Positions 1-9,342 are shown, counted from the stretch's first letter. The stretch is DNA of 64,000 nt from Paracoccus xiamenensis (GCF_011308835.1 NZ_JAAOHY010000003.1:124001-188000); one strand, 5' to 3'. Translations and numbers: made by a program. Notes: generated by a model from the letters alone, not told the origin.

Positions 1-847
1 TCACCTCTTGCAGAAGGTCGCGTACCTGCTCATAGGGCAGCTCGCCCGTGGTAAAGGCGTCCTCCAGATCGACAATGCGGTAACAGATATCGTCGGCGGC
101 CTCGACCGCGAAGACCAGCGGGTGGCGACGATACCAGTGCCCGCCCGCGTAGGTTTCGCGGGGAAGACCCAGGGTCGCGGCGACCTCATCAAAAAGCGCC
201 GCTTCAGCGTTGAAGATGCCAAACTTCTTATAGGGCAACAGCGCCGGGCCAGCCGCCGCCAAGGCTTGCTGGGTGGCCGCGGTCAGCGGGTATTTGGTGA
301 AGGCGCCCAGCGTCGCCTTGGACAGCCGCATGCCGCCGTCATTGCGATACATTTCCAGCCGCGCGATGATACGGAAACCTTGGGCGTTGCCTTCGAACTT
401 CTCGAATTGCCGCTGCAGCACCGGGTCGAGATCGGCCAGCAACCCCTGCGGCTGGACAAAGCGCGCCGCGAACCATGCGCCGATGGCCTCTTCGCCGGAA
501 TGGCCGAATGGCGGGTTGCCGATGTCATGGGCGGCGCAGGCGGCCTGCACGATATCGGCAAGGTCATATTCCTGACCCCGCACCAGATGCCCCTCGGACA
601 CCAGCCATTGCCCGATCTCCATCCCCAAGGTGCGGCCGACGCTGCCCACCTCGACCGAATGGATCAGCCGGTGGTGGACATGATCGTTTTCGTAAAGCGG
701 CTGGACCTGGGTCTTGTTGGCCAACCGCCGGAACGGGGCCGAGAAGATGACCCGGTCATAATCCTGCACGAAATTCGACCGGCTGGGTTTCCCTGCCGCG
801 CCAGGGCCGTGAAGCCGCGCGTTCGACAGTAACTGGTTCCATTCCAT
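1..847 (-). CDS. dgt: Deoxyguanosinetriphosphate triphosphohydrolase-like protein (partial)
   Basis: HD-superfamily nucleotidase that splits dNTPs into nucleoside and triphosphate. The minus strand from ATG at 847 reads MEWNQLLSNARLHG and stays open for 282 codons to the window edge, so the C-terminus lies outside. The family landmarks are in order: the early SNFVQDYDRVIFSAPFRRL block, HHRLIHSVEV (first metal His), then AHDIGNPPFGHSGEEAI, the HD motif typical of dGTPases, near residue 110. It faces away from the amino-sugar genes and looks like the end of a separate housekeeping block. The family assignment is firm; substrate preference cannot be read. Confidence 0.9.
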   Translation of the reverse strand, partial: MEWNQLLSNARLHGPGAAGKPSRSNFVQDYDRVIFSAPFRRLANKTQVQPLYENDHVHHRLIHSVEVGSVGRTLGMEIGQWLVSEGHLVRGQEYDLADIVQAACAAHDIGNPPFGHSGEEAIGAWFAARFVQPQGLLADLDPVLQRQFEKFEGNAQGFRIIARLEMYRNDGGMRLSKATLGAFTKYPLTAATQQALAAAGPALLPYKKFGIFNAEAALFDEVAATLGLPRETYAGGHWYRRHPLVFAVEAADDICYRIVDLEDAFTTGELPYEQVRDLLQEV

Positions 848-961
848 GACATGCCTCCGCCTATTGGGCCCGCAACGGTCAAAGGCGGGCGGCCCGCCTG
901 TGCTAAACAACCACCCACTGTGATGGAAGCCCCCCTATCAGGTTGTCACCTTAGCCACGAA

Positions 962-974
962 GAAAATTATTTAC
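962..974. promoter_or_regulatory. Upstream operator half of the ridA-nagB pair
   Basis: GAAAATTATTTAC is a near-copy of the 13-bp dyad found at five other places on the island. Its centre lies 72 bp upstream of the centre of the second site at 1034-1046. It is proposed to bind the MurR/RpiR regulator encoded at 8428-9342; the regulator assignment is inference. Confidence 0.5.
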
Positions 975-991
975 GCCTGATTGGTAATTTT

Positions 992-1021
992 TTGCCATTT
1001 CAGATTGTGATAGGCTAAAAT
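992..1021 (+). promoter_or_regulatory. Candidate sigma70 promoter of ridA-nagB
   Basis: TTGCCA (992-997), an 18-bp spacer and TAAAAT (1016-1021). It lies between two copies of the island operator, so a loop between them would enclose the promoter. Confidence 0.5.
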
Positions 1022-1033
1022 CTAACCGAACAT

Positions 1034-1046
1034 GAAAATAAATTGC
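1034..1046. promoter_or_regulatory. Downstream operator half of the ridA-nagB pair
   Basis: GAAAATAAATTGC sits just after the expected transcription start and 16 bp before the ridA ATG. It differs by one base from the sequence read on the minus strand at 9403-9415. Confidence 0.55.
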
Positions 1047-1061
1047 GTAAGGACATATCCC

Positions 1062-1454
1062 ATGACCGACTCTCGCCTGATCCGCTATGACACCGCCGAC
1101 CCGCAGGCCGGCGGCCAGAAGCGCCCCTTCGCCAAGGCGGTGCGGGCCGGGGATTACGTGCATGTCTCGGGCCAGGTGCCGACAGTTGGGGGCGAAGTCG
1201 TGGCTGGCGGCATCGTCGCCCAGACCGAACAGGTGATCGAGAATATCAAGGCTGTGCTGGCAATGGCCGGCTGTGGGCTGGAAGACGTGATCAAGGTCAA
1301 CTGCTGGCTGGATGATCCGCGCGATTTTTCAAGCTTCAACGCTGTGTTTGAGAAGCACTTCATCGATAACCCGCCAGCACGCTCGACGGTGGAATCGCGG
1401 CTGATGGTGGATGCCAAGGTCGAGATCGACGCCATCGCCTGGAAGCCGCTGTGA
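1062..1454 (+). CDS. RidA family enamine/imine deaminase
   Basis: Small YjgF/YER057c/UK114-family protein of 130 aa. Family members hydrolyse reactive 2-aminoacrylate-type enamines released by PLP enzymes. The sequence has the family shape: an early GDYVHVSGQVP strand, VIENIKAVLAMAGC, then the C-terminal RSTVESRLM segment containing the substrate-binding Arg. I chose ATG 1062 over an in-frame ATG at 1032 because AAGGAC lies just upstream and the earlier ATG falls inside an operator. The stop overlaps nagB (GTGA). Pairing with a DSD1-like dehydratase on the same island suggests that it clears the enamine made there (inference). Confidence 0.88.
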   Translation: MTDSRLIRYDTADPQAGGQKRPFAKAVRAGDYVHVSGQVPTVGGEVVAGGIVAQTEQVIENIKAVLAMAGCGLEDVIKVNCWLDDPRDFSSFNAVFEKHFIDNPPARSTVESRLMVDAKVEIDAIAWKPL

Positions 1455-2230
1455 AGGTTCTGATTCATGCCGATCCGGCCCGTGCGCTTGACTGCACGGC
1501 CGGGCTGCTGGCTGCCCGGCTGCAACGGCAGCCCGACGCGGTTCTGGGATTGGCCACAGGCGGCACGATGGAGGCCGTCTATGCCCGGCTGATCGCCGCA
1601 TATAAGCGCGGCGAGGTTAGCTTTGGCCAAGCCCGCAGCTTCAACCTGGACGAATATGTCGGTGTGGCGCCGGATCACCCGGCCTCTTACTGGCACTACA
1701 TGCGCGAACATCTGCTCGATCATGTCGACATCGCGCCGGGTGCGGCGCTGCTGCCGCGCGGCGATACCCCTAACCCCGAGGCCGAGGCCGCCACCTATGA
1801 ACGCGCCATTGTGGAGGCCGGCGATATCGGGCTGCAATTGCTGGGGCTGGGCGCGAATGGGCATATCGGTTTCAACGAACCGACCTCCAGCCTTGCCTCG
1901 CTGACGCGGGTGAAGACGCTGACCCGCTCCACCCGCGAGGCGAATGCGCGCTTCTTCGAAGATCCCGCGCAAGTGCCCCGGCTGGCGATCACCATGGGCA
2001 TCGGCACGATCCTTCGCGCGGATGAGGTGCTGCTGCTTGCTTATGGCGAGGGCAAGGCCGACGCCGCCCGCGCCATGATCGAAGGGCCGCTTTCGGCCGC
2101 CTGCCCGGCATCGGCACTGCAACTGCATCGAAAGGCAACAGTAGTGCTGGATGCCGCCGCTGCCAGCAAGCTGGCGCTGCGGGATTACTACGAAGAAGTT
2201 CACCCCGACGGGCGAGACGTCCCGATCTGA
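1451..2230 (+). CDS. nagB: Glucosamine-6-phosphate deaminase
   Basis: Converts glucosamine-6-phosphate to fructose-6-phosphate and ammonia, the last step of GlcNAc catabolism. The 259-aa product has the SIS-like fold motifs LATGGTMEAVY near the N-terminus, SFNLDEYVG (catalytic Asp) and GLGANGHIGFNEP (catalytic His loop). The GTG start overlaps the ridA stop, so translation is probably coupled. The 3' end overlaps the convergent cutC gene by 31 bp. NagA (12595) and a NagK-like kinase (13728) on the island provide its substrate. Confidence 0.92.
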   Translation: MKVLIHADPARALDCTAGLLAARLQRQPDAVLGLATGGTMEAVYARLIAAYKRGEVSFGQARSFNLDEYVGVAPDHPASYWHYMREHLLDHVDIAPGAALLPRGDTPNPEAEAATYERAIVEAGDIGLQLLGLGANGHIGFNEPTSSLASLTRVKTLTRSTREANARFFEDPAQVPRLAITMGIGTILRADEVLLLAYGEGKADAARAMIEGPLSAACPASALQLHRKATVVLDAAAASKLALRDYYEEVHPDGRDVPI

Positions 2231-2946
2231 TCCAGCGCCTGACGCAAGGCGCGGACTGCGCCCTGATCGGTCGCCCGCGCGCCGGGCGGCTGAAAACCGA
2301 ACTCGGCGATCTGCGAAAGCGTCGGAGCAGGCTGGGGCGCAGAACCCGAGGCATGGATTTCGCTGAGCGGAAGCGCCGCCGCAAAGCGCGCCGCATTCGC
2401 CGCCGAAACGCCACCGCCCGGCATCACGGTCACCTCTGGCGCTGCATCGGCCATGGCGCGCAGCCGCGCCAGACCTTCCAGCGCCGTGCGCGCACCGCCC
2501 GAGGACAGCACACGCCGAATCCCCAGCCGCGCAGTCGCCCGCATCGCTGCAACTGGACCCGGGGTCAGGTCGATGGCGCGGTGCAGGGTCACATCCATGC
2601 CCTCTGCCGCTGCAACCTGTTCAGCCAGCACCTCCTCGTCCAGCCGGCCATCCGGCAGCGAGGCGCCGATGACGACGCCGGCAAGACCGGCGGCGCGGGC
2701 GGCGGCGATTTCGGCGCGCATAGCGGCGCGTTCCTCGGGCGACCAGACGAAATCGCCGGCACGCGGTCGGATCATCGCCAGAACCGGCAATCCGCAATCC
2801 CCCGCCAGCGCCATCAGGCCAGCCGACGGCGTCAGCCCGCCCAGGCCAAGCGCGGCGCACAGCTCGATCCGGTCGGCACCACCCGCACGGGCGGCCGCCA
2901 GGCCAGCCGCATCATCGACGCAGATTTCCAGCAGGATCCGGCTCAT
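2200..2946 (-). CDS. cutC: CutC family protein
   Basis: TIM-barrel protein of 248 aa with the CutC signatures EICVDD at the N-terminus, GADRIELCAAL, GLTPS, a DVTLHRAID segment and RVLSSGGA. The family was named for copper homeostasis, but its biochemical role is unsettled. It is the last gene of the minus-strand run from murR and overlaps the MFS gene by 4 bp, so a sugar-related role is plausible. Its end lies antisense to the end of nagB. Confidence 0.85.
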   Translation of the reverse strand: MSRILLEICVDDAAGLAAARAGGADRIELCAALGLGGLTPSAGLMALAGDCGLPVLAMIRPRAGDFVWSPEERAAMRAEIAAARAAGLAGVVIGASLPDGRLDEEVLAEQVAAAEGMDVTLHRAIDLTPGPVAAMRATARLGIRRVLSSGGARTALEGLARLRAMADAAPEVTVMPGGGVSAANAARFAAALPLSEIHASGSAPQPAPTLSQIAEFGFQPPGARATDQGAVRALRQALDQIGTSRPSG

Positions 2947-4223
2947 ATCTTCCGCCTTTCAAGAAAAATCAGCAGCCACGCGCCCGTGATCCCCGCCAGC
3001 CCGCTGAGGATCGCTGCGGCAGGATAGCCCTGCAGCGCCGCCCCAAATGCGAAAATACTGGCACCAATAGCCCCGCCAGCAAACATGTTTACCGCGATCA
3101 GCGAGGCCGACAGCCCCGGCCGGTCGGCGATCAAGTCCAGCAGATAGGAAATCGGGATCGAGATGATCCCCGCTGCCCCCACCCCGGCCAAAACGCTGGC
3201 GGCATAGACATGCCAGGGCTCGGACGCGAAGGCGATGCCCAAGCAATAGCCCAAATAGATCGTGGTCGAAATCGCCAGCGCCGTGGTCAGGTGCAGAAAG
3301 CGCAGCGACCATGTCCACAGGAACATAAAGACTACCTCTAACGCCGCGACCATGCCCACGACGATGCCGACATCTTCCGACGTGCCGCCCGCCTGCCCCA
3401 GCGTGATCAGCGGCAGCACTGTCGAGTTGACGTGCAGCACCTGCGAGATCAGCGCCACCCCCAGAACCGAGGCCATAAGCCGCGGCCGCAAGATCTGCGC
3501 CATGTCGGCCAGAACCGAAACCGGCAGCCGCGACTGCGCCGGCCGGTCACTGCGCCCCGCACTCGGGGCCACTTGCGCAGTGCCGGTGCCCCCCTGCGGG
3601 ATCCGTTGCAGCCGGGTGTCGGTGGGCGGCGGCGTGTCGGGTTCCAGCCACAGCACGATGGTCGCCAGACACGCGGCGGCCAGAAGCGCGGCGATCAGAT
3701 AGGCCCCGATCATGCTGTCACGCCCCGCCAACGCCAGCCCCACGGCCCCCGGAACCAACACCCAGGACAGCGAAATCGCCATCCGCATCAAGGCGTTGAC
3801 GATGCCGGCCTCGGCGGGATCAAAGCGGTCGGACTGGGCGCGGACATTGCCGAACAGCATCGAATTGGTGGCGTGGAACAACGCCAGCGGCCCCACTGTC
3901 GCCAGCGCGAAAACCAGCGCCGAGGGTGCCGACCAGATCGCGCCGTAACCGATGATGCCGAAGCTGGCGACGAAAATCAGCGGCTTGCGATAGCTGCGAA
4001 AGCGGTCGGACAGTGCCCCGATGGCGATGGCCATGATGACATTGGCGATGGATGCGGCAAGCGCGATGGCGGCATAGGCATTGTTGCTCAGCCCAAGCTC
4101 GCGGATACCAATGACCGATTGATAGGGCGAGGTCGCGGCCCCGGCCACACCATAAAGAAAAATTGCCGCCGCCGAGGCGCGTACCACCCGGTGACGGCGC
4201 AGGATGTCCAGCCACAAGCGCAT
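2943..4223 (-). CDS. MFS transporter, sugar-efflux (SET)-like
   Basis: Integral membrane carrier of about 426 aa with roughly 12 hydrophobic segments and a central hydrophilic loop rich in Pro, Thr and Arg. The IGALSDRFRSYRKPLIF stretch matches the MFS loop 2-3 signature. I start it at ATG 4223 (MRLWLDIL); the open frame extends upstream but that part is antisense-like and overlaps the preceding M81 gene. Only 4 bp separate it from that gene. Its place among GH20 and nag genes suggests transport of an amino-sugar derivative; direction and substrate are not readable. Confidence 0.8.
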   Translation of the reverse strand: MRLWLDILRRHRVVRASAAAIFLYGVAGAATSPYQSVIGIRELGLSNNAYAAIALAASIANVIMAIAIGALSDRFRSYRKPLIFVASFGIIGYGAIWSAPSALVFALATVGPLALFHATNSMLFGNVRAQSDRFDPAEAGIVNALMRMAISLSWVLVPGAVGLALAGRDSMIGAYLIAALLAAACLATIVLWLEPDTPPPTDTRLQRIPQGGTGTAQVAPSAGRSDRPAQSRLPVSVLADMAQILRPRLMASVLGVALISQVLHVNSTVLPLITLGQAGGTSEDVGIVVGMVAALEVVFMFLWTWSLRFLHLTTALAISTTIYLGYCLGIAFASEPWHVYAASVLAGVGAAGIISIPISYLLDLIADRPGLSASLIAVNMFAGGAIGASIFAFGAALQGYPAAAILSGLAGITGAWLLIFLERRKI

Positions 4224-4227
4224 CTGC

Positions 4228-5661
4228 CTAGCCCCGGAAACGGATCGAGGCCCGCGCCTCGGGGGTGAAGGCGTCGCGCGGATCGAATGGCCAGGTGCCG
4301 GCGGGGCGGTGCAGGTTTTCCAGCCGGGAAATGTCCTGATTGACCGCCCCATCGGTCAGCGCCATCAGGTTCGGGTTGGCGATGGGGGCAAGTTCCGGCG
4401 ACAGATAGCCGGATTTCACCACCACCAGCCCGGCCCGTTGCGGATCAAGGCCCAGCCGGGTGAAATCGGCGATATTGTGATAGGGGCGGCGGCGCGCGGC
4501 CAGCACGGCGCGGATGCCGCCGATCTGGATAACCGCCTGACGCTCCGCCGGTGCCTCGCCCGCATCCAACCGCACGACCCGCGCCCGCACCGGCAATACC
4601 GCGCTGGAAGGATCGAGGCTGGCGCCGATGGTCAGGTCCAGTTCGGCCCCCTCGCCCGCGGCAAAGCACGCCTCGGTCGCAGGGGCGTCAGCGATACCGG
4701 CCAGAATGGCATCCTGCCAGTCCCGCGCGATCAGCGCCGCAAGTACATCGGCGCGGTCACCCACACCGCCGCCTGTCGGATTGTCGCCGCTGTCGGCGAG
4801 AATGACGGGCTGCGTCTCCGCCACCGCCGCCAAATCCAGCATCCGGTCCAGCGGGCCGGTGACGGGGCCAAAGGCAAAGCGGTGACGCGCATCCCAGAAA
4901 TCGCTGGCGATGCGCAGCGCGGCCTCGCCTGTTGCCTGCAGATCTGTGCCGGTCACGATGGCGCAGGCGGTGGCGCGCGGCTCGTCCGCCCAGACATAGC
5001 CGATCATTAGATCCGTGCGCCAGATGCCCGACCCTTCCAACCCCGGCAGGGCGGCATAGAGACTGCGGGCGGGCTCATCCTCGGTCGAGGATTTCTCGCC
5101 CGGCAGCAGCAGCGGCACCGGCACACGGACGACACCGGGCCGCGCCCCGGTTTCCAGCGCTCGGATCAGCATGGCAAATGCGGACTCCATCGTCTCCGCC
5201 ACGTCGATATGAGGGGCGGTGCGATAGGCGGCGAAGATGTCGATGGCGTCGACCACATTCTGCGAGACATTGCCGTGCAGGTCATAGCTGACCGCGATCG
5301 GCAGGTCCGGCCCGACAAGCGCGCGAACGGCGCCGATCCAGTCGGCCTCTGCGTCCCACATGCCTTCGACCTTCATCGCCCCGTGCATGGCCAGATAGAT
5401 CCCGTCGACCGGCAGCGCGGCGACCAACCGTTGCAGAAACTCCGCCTTCAGCGCCTGATAGGCCGCGTTCGAGACCGGCCCGCCCGGAACCGCGCGCGCA
5501 TGCAGCAGCGGCAGTACCTGGGCCTGATGCCGATGCAAGAAGGCAAAGTAATCATGCGCCACCAGATCCGCACCGCGCAGAACGCGGAAATCATCCACCT
5601 CCATAAGCGCCGGCGAATAGGTCGAGCATTCGGTGTGGATCCCGCCCACGGCAATACGCAT
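4228..5661 (-). CDS. M81 family metallopeptidase (MlrC-like), copy 1
   Basis: Protein of 477 aa related to microcystinase MlrC, a zinc hydrolase that cuts linearised peptides with unusual residues. Visible motifs are GGIHTECSTYSP at the N-terminus, AMHGAM, YDLHGNVS (metal ligands) and DSGDNPTGGG in the C-terminal half. It lies between GH20 (12 bp away) and the MFS gene in a minus-strand operon. A second paralogue is at 10005. The true substrate is unknown; the context argues for an amide linked to an amino sugar or D-amino acid. Confidence 0.87.
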   Translation of the reverse strand: MRIAVGGIHTECSTYSPALMEVDDFRVLRGADLVAHDYFAFLHRHQAQVLPLLHARAVPGGPVSNAAYQALKAEFLQRLVAALPVDGIYLAMHGAMKVEGMWDAEADWIGAVRALVGPDLPIAVSYDLHGNVSQNVVDAIDIFAAYRTAPHIDVAETMESAFAMLIRALETGARPGVVRVPVPLLLPGEKSSTEDEPARSLYAALPGLEGSGIWRTDLMIGYVWADEPRATACAIVTGTDLQATGEAALRIASDFWDARHRFAFGPVTGPLDRMLDLAAVAETQPVILADSGDNPTGGGVGDRADVLAALIARDWQDAILAGIADAPATEACFAAGEGAELDLTIGASLDPSSAVLPVRARVVRLDAGEAPAERQAVIQIGGIRAVLAARRRPYHNIADFTRLGLDPQRAGLVVVKSGYLSPELAPIANPNLMALTDGAVNQDISRLENLHRPAGTWPFDPRDAFTPEARASIRFRG

Positions 5662-5673
5662 CTGTGGCGTCCT

Positions 5674-7578
5674 TTACAGTTTGGGGTGCTGCCGAACTTG
5701 TGCCGCAAAGCGCAGCCAGTCCTTGCCGGCTTTTTGCGTCCAGGCCGCTTCGGCCACGGCCGGCAGGCGCGGGAAGACCATATCGTTGAACCAATCCACG
5801 GTGGTGAAATGTTCGCACCAGATGCAGGATTGGATACCACGCATCTGGTCGCGCAGATCTTCGGGGAAGTCGCCCTCGGCCTCGTACCCATAGGTCTGTT
5901 CCGGCGGCACTGGCCCGGCCCAGCCGGCGCCGTTTTCCAGCCAGTCAGGACCCTGCACCATATCCATGTAATAAGCCTGACCGGGCGTCATCACCACGTC
6001 ATAGCCCATCCGCGCCAACTCGATCCCGACCTCGGGGTTTTCCCATGCCATCAGCAGGGTGTTTTCAGGTTCGACCCCGCCGCCATGGGCCAGTTCGTTC
6101 CAGCCGACCAGCACCTTGCCGTGCCGGTTGAGGATCTGCTTGATCCGGCGGGCAAACCAGCTTTGCAGCTCGAACGTGCCGGCCAGCCCCTCACGCTGCA
6201 TCAGGACGCGGGCGCGGGGCGATTCCAGCCAGGCGTTTTTCGCCACCTCGTCGCCGCCGATATGGAAATGCTTTGAAGGGAAGATTTCGACCAACTCGCC
6301 GATGATGGTTTCCAGCACCTCGAAGGTCTCAGGGATGCCAGGATTCCACGAATTGTTGGGATAGCCCTGGACCGGCTGATAGCTGTCCGGCGTTTCGTCG
6401 GGATCGACCAGGAAGGGCAGCGCGGCCAGCACGCAGGCGGCATGGCCGGGGGTCTCGATCTCGGGCATGACCTCGATGCCCAGGGCGTCGGCGCGGGCGA
6501 CGACCGCGCGCATCTGATCCTGAGTATAGAAGCCGCCGCGATCCTCTGGCCCGTCGCCAAGCTGGGGCAACATGCCGGGCCGGGCGTAACCACGCGTGGC
6601 GCCGGCATCGGTCAGTTCCGGATAGGCGCGGATCTGGGCGCGCCAGCCCTCGTCATCGGTCAGGTGCCAGTGGAAGACGTTCATCTTATACCAGGCGAGG
6701 AGGTCGACCACCCGCAGCACCTGATCGAAGGTCCAGAAATGGCGCGAGCAATCCAGATGGCTGCCGCGCCAGCCGTAACGCGGCGCGTCCTCGATGCGGC
6801 CGGTTTCGGGGAAGCGCAGCTCATGGTCGTGGAAGGCGCCGTGCAGCATCTGCGCCAGCGTGATCAGCCCGAACCGCCGACCGGCCTCGGCGCTGGCGGT
6901 GAGAGTGATGCGGTCGGGCGCGAAATCGAGGCGGTAGCCTTCGGCCGGAATGCTGGCATCCTCGGCAAAGGTCAGTTCCCGGCTGCCGGGTGCGGGGCTG
7001 ATCTGAAACAGTTTTCGCGATGCAGGGAACAGGCGGGCATGCAGCGCATCGACCGACAGCATCAACCGTTGATCTGCGCGCGAGGCATCCCCGGCATGGA
7101 TCAGCACCGGCGCCGGTCCGGGCTGGCCGTCGATCGCATTGGGCCAGGGGATCGCGGCAAAAGGCAATGTCAGGCGACCTTCGGGCAGGCGCGGCGGCGG
7201 CAGGACTGGCACATCGGCGCCGTGGACCAGATCGCCCACCTGCACCGGCAGGTGCTGGCCGGTTTTCAGCGTCACCCAGGCGGTCTTGGCCGCATCATTG
7301 CGGTGGAAGGGTGAACGGTTCAGCCCCTCTGCCTGAAAGCGCCAGCGCGCGCCGGGGGCCAGGCGCAGCCCCTCGGGCGGGGCGAATTCATGGAAGTTCG
7401 CGACCCGGCGGACCAGCCGCGCGCCGTCCAGCCGGTGCTCTGGCATGATCCGGGTGATCGTGGTCAGCGACAGGGTGAAATCCGCCAGTTCTTCCTCGGA
7501 CAGGTTGATGAGGGTGACGGTCCAGCGGCCATCGGGCTCGGGGAGTGGGCCCCAGGCATTTTCCAGAAACAGGGTCAT
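5674..7578 (-). CDS. Beta-N-acetylhexosaminidase, GH20
   Basis: Releases terminal GlcNAc or GalNAc from glycans by substrate-assisted catalysis. The 634-aa protein has an N-terminal beta-rich region, a GH20b-like domain, then the catalytic barrel starting near RYGWRGSHLDCSRHF. FHWHLTDDEGWR and HIGGDEV (catalytic Asp-Glu pair near residue 442) are clear. No signal peptide is visible, so it probably acts in the cytoplasm or periplasm on imported oligosaccharides. It is tightly spaced with the SDR upstream and M81 downstream. Confidence 0.93.
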   Translation of the reverse strand: MTLFLENAWGPLPEPDGRWTVTLINLSEEELADFTLSLTTITRIMPEHRLDGARLVRRVANFHEFAPPEGLRLAPGARWRFQAEGLNRSPFHRNDAAKTAWVTLKTGQHLPVQVGDLVHGADVPVLPPPRLPEGRLTLPFAAIPWPNAIDGQPGPAPVLIHAGDASRADQRLMLSVDALHARLFPASRKLFQISPAPGSRELTFAEDASIPAEGYRLDFAPDRITLTASAEAGRRFGLITLAQMLHGAFHDHELRFPETGRIEDAPRYGWRGSHLDCSRHFWTFDQVLRVVDLLAWYKMNVFHWHLTDDEGWRAQIRAYPELTDAGATRGYARPGMLPQLGDGPEDRGGFYTQDQMRAVVARADALGIEVMPEIETPGHAACVLAALPFLVDPDETPDSYQPVQGYPNNSWNPGIPETFEVLETIIGELVEIFPSKHFHIGGDEVAKNAWLESPRARVLMQREGLAGTFELQSWFARRIKQILNRHGKVLVGWNELAHGGGVEPENTLLMAWENPEVGIELARMGYDVVMTPGQAYYMDMVQGPDWLENGAGWAGPVPPEQTYGYEAEGDFPEDLRDQMRGIQSCIWCEHFTTVDWFNDMVFPRLPAVAEAAWTQKAGKDWLRFAAQVRQHPKL

Positions 7579-7587
7579 TGCAGGCTC

Positions 7588-8358
7588 TCAATAATCGTCG
7601 GATTGGCTGAAGGTGCGCGCCAGCGCAGGGATGCCGGCGGTCAGCCCACAATCAACCGGCAGCACCACGCCGGTGATTGCTGCTGCCAGCGGTGAGGCCA
7701 GAAAGCCCACTGCCTCGGCCACGTCTTCAGGGGCCACGATGCGGCCAAGCGCATAATGTTCGGCGGCCTGATCGAAGACGGCGGGATTGGCGGCAGCGCG
7801 CGATTCCCAGGCGCGGGTGCGGACGGTGCCGGGGGCGACCGCATTGGCGCGGATGCCCTTGCCGCCATATTCGACTGCGATCATCCGCGTCAGGTGGATC
7901 ATCCCGGCCTTGGCCGCCGAATAGGCGGGATGGCCGAACACCCCCATGCCGTTGACCGACACGATATTGACCACCGATCCACGGTTTTCCGCCAGCTGAT
8001 CCGCCAGCGCCGAGAAGACATAATAGGCCGCGTCGAGGTTCAGCGCCCGGTCGGCCTGCCAGCTGGCCGGATCGGTCGCCTGCAGGCTGACCCCTGCCGC
8101 CGCACCGGCATTGTTGACCAGCGTGCTGATGCCGCCTGCGGCCGCTGCCGCCTGTGCCAGCGCCGTGCAGCTGGCCGGCTCGGTCACGTCCACCGCCACC
8201 GCTGTGCAGGCCGGGCCGATCTCGGCCGCAACTGCCGATGCCGCCGCCAGATCGCGGTCAGCCAGCATCACCCCATCGTGATCACGCAGCAGCCGCCGCA
8301 CAATGGCCTGCCCGATATCGCCCGCCGCACCGGTCACCAGTGCCAATCTTGTCGTCAT
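7588..8358 (-). CDS. SDR family oxidoreductase
   Basis: Short-chain dehydrogenase of 256 aa with the classical features TGAAGDIG (nucleotide binding), NNAGAA, Ser in the NIVSVNG strand and YSAAK (catalytic Tyr-Lys). I chose ATG 8358 because GGGAGAAGG precedes it; an in-frame start at 8394 would add 12 poor residues. It is co-directional with murR, GH20, M81, MFS and cutC. The sugar or hydroxy-acid substrate is unknown. Confidence 0.85.
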   Translation of the reverse strand: MTTRLALVTGAAGDIGQAIVRRLLRDHDGVMLADRDLAAASAVAAEIGPACTAVAVDVTEPASCTALAQAAAAAGGISTLVNNAGAAAGVSLQATDPASWQADRALNLDAAYYVFSALADQLAENRGSVVNIVSVNGMGVFGHPAYSAAKAGMIHLTRMIAVEYGGKGIRANAVAPGTVRTRAWESRAAANPAVFDQAAEHYALGRIVAPEDVAEAVGFLASPLAAAITGVVLPVDCGLTAGIPALARTFSQSDDY

Positions 8359-8396
8359 GACCTTCTCCCGTTTACCCGCGGCCAATTCTGTCATGC

Positions 8397-8421
8397 GCCG
8401 GGGCGGCCACGAGGCCCCGGC
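8397..8421 (-). terminator. Intergenic hairpin between murR and the SDR gene
   Basis: GCCGGGGC (8397-8404) pairs with GCCCCGGC (8414-8421) around a 9-nt loop. There is no T-run on either side, so it may attenuate or protect RNA rather than end transcription. Confidence 0.3.
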
Positions 8422-8427
8422 CCCCGA

Positions 8428-9342
8428 TCAATCCCCCAGCAACTGACGATCGTCGCCGTCGCGATGCCGGATGAGCTGTTCCTTGATCCCCCGCAGAAGC
8501 TTGGCCGAACGGCTGCGGTCCTCGTAGGCCACGAGGTTCGCCAGAATGTCGACCGCCGCCAGGAAGGCATAGCGCGTCGACGAGGCGCGGAAGATGTTCT
8601 GCCCTTCAGGCAGGTTGACACCGATCACCACATCGGCGGCCTCGGCCACGGGGGAACCGCGCTGAGTCAGCGCGATGGTGGTTACGCCACGCTCGCGCAG
8701 CAGCGAAAAGCAGCGCACCAGTTCCATGTTGCGACCGGTCAGGGACGATCCGAATACCACCGCCCCCTGCTCTGCCGCCGCGGCCAGCATCAGGTTCATG
8801 CCGTGATCGTTCGAGGCGGTGATCCGGCAGCCCAGTCGAAACAGCCTGTTATGCAGCTCGTTCACGATCATCGTCGAATTGCCACCGGCCCCGAAGGCAT
8901 AGATCATCGGCGCATGCACCAGCAGTCCGGCTGCTTTCGACAGCGCCTGAAGGTCCAGGCCGCGATGCATCTCGAACAGGGCGTTCTGCGCCTTGGTCAC
9001 GATATCCTCGGCCACTTCCGCCGGAGTCGAGGTGACCGATTCCGGCCGCAGGTAGCGCAGGCCGACATAAGCACTTTTGGCCAGCTGCACCTTGAAATCC
9101 GAAAACGAGGCGCAGCCCAGCCGGCGGCAGAACCGCGTCACCGTTGGCGGCGACACGCCGGCCCGGGCGGCGATTTCGGTGATCGAGGCATTGGTGGCGA
9201 AGCTTACATCTTCCAGGATCGAGGCCGCCAATTTGCGTTCCAGCGCCGATACCAGCCCCGATTCGTCGCTGAGCGCCGCGATCAGGTCCGGCGGGCCCAT
9301 CGCGGCCGGTGTGTCCCCCGTAACGTCCGGTCTCTCGCTCAT
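8428..9342 (-). CDS. MurR/RpiR family transcriptional regulator
   Basis: Regulator of 304 aa with an N-terminal HTH_6 domain (ITEIAARAGVSPPTVTRFCR, near residues 52-71) and a C-terminal SIS sugar-phosphate-binding domain (YAFGAGGNS, then GSSLTGRN). I chose ATG 9342 because GGGGGAGG lies just upstream; the longer frame to 9396 lacks a site. Divergent from the NTF2/M81/nagA operon across a 160-bp region holding two copies of the island operator. It is the only regulator on the island and the natural candidate to bind all six sites, with an amino-sugar phosphate as effector (inference). Confidence 0.9.
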   Translation of the reverse strand: MSERPDVTGDTPAAMGPPDLIAALSDESGLVSALERKLAASILEDVSFATNASITEIAARAGVSPPTVTRFCRRLGCASFSDFKVQLAKSAYVGLRYLRPESVTSTPAEVAEDIVTKAQNALFEMHRGLDLQALSKAAGLLVHAPMIYAFGAGGNSTMIVNELHNRLFRLGCRITASNDHGMNLMLAAAAEQGAVVFGSSLTGRNMELVRCFSLLRERGVTTIALTQRGSPVAEAADVVIGVNLPEGQNIFRASSTRYAFLAAVDILANLVAYEDRSRSAKLLRGIKEQLIRHRDGDDRQLLGD

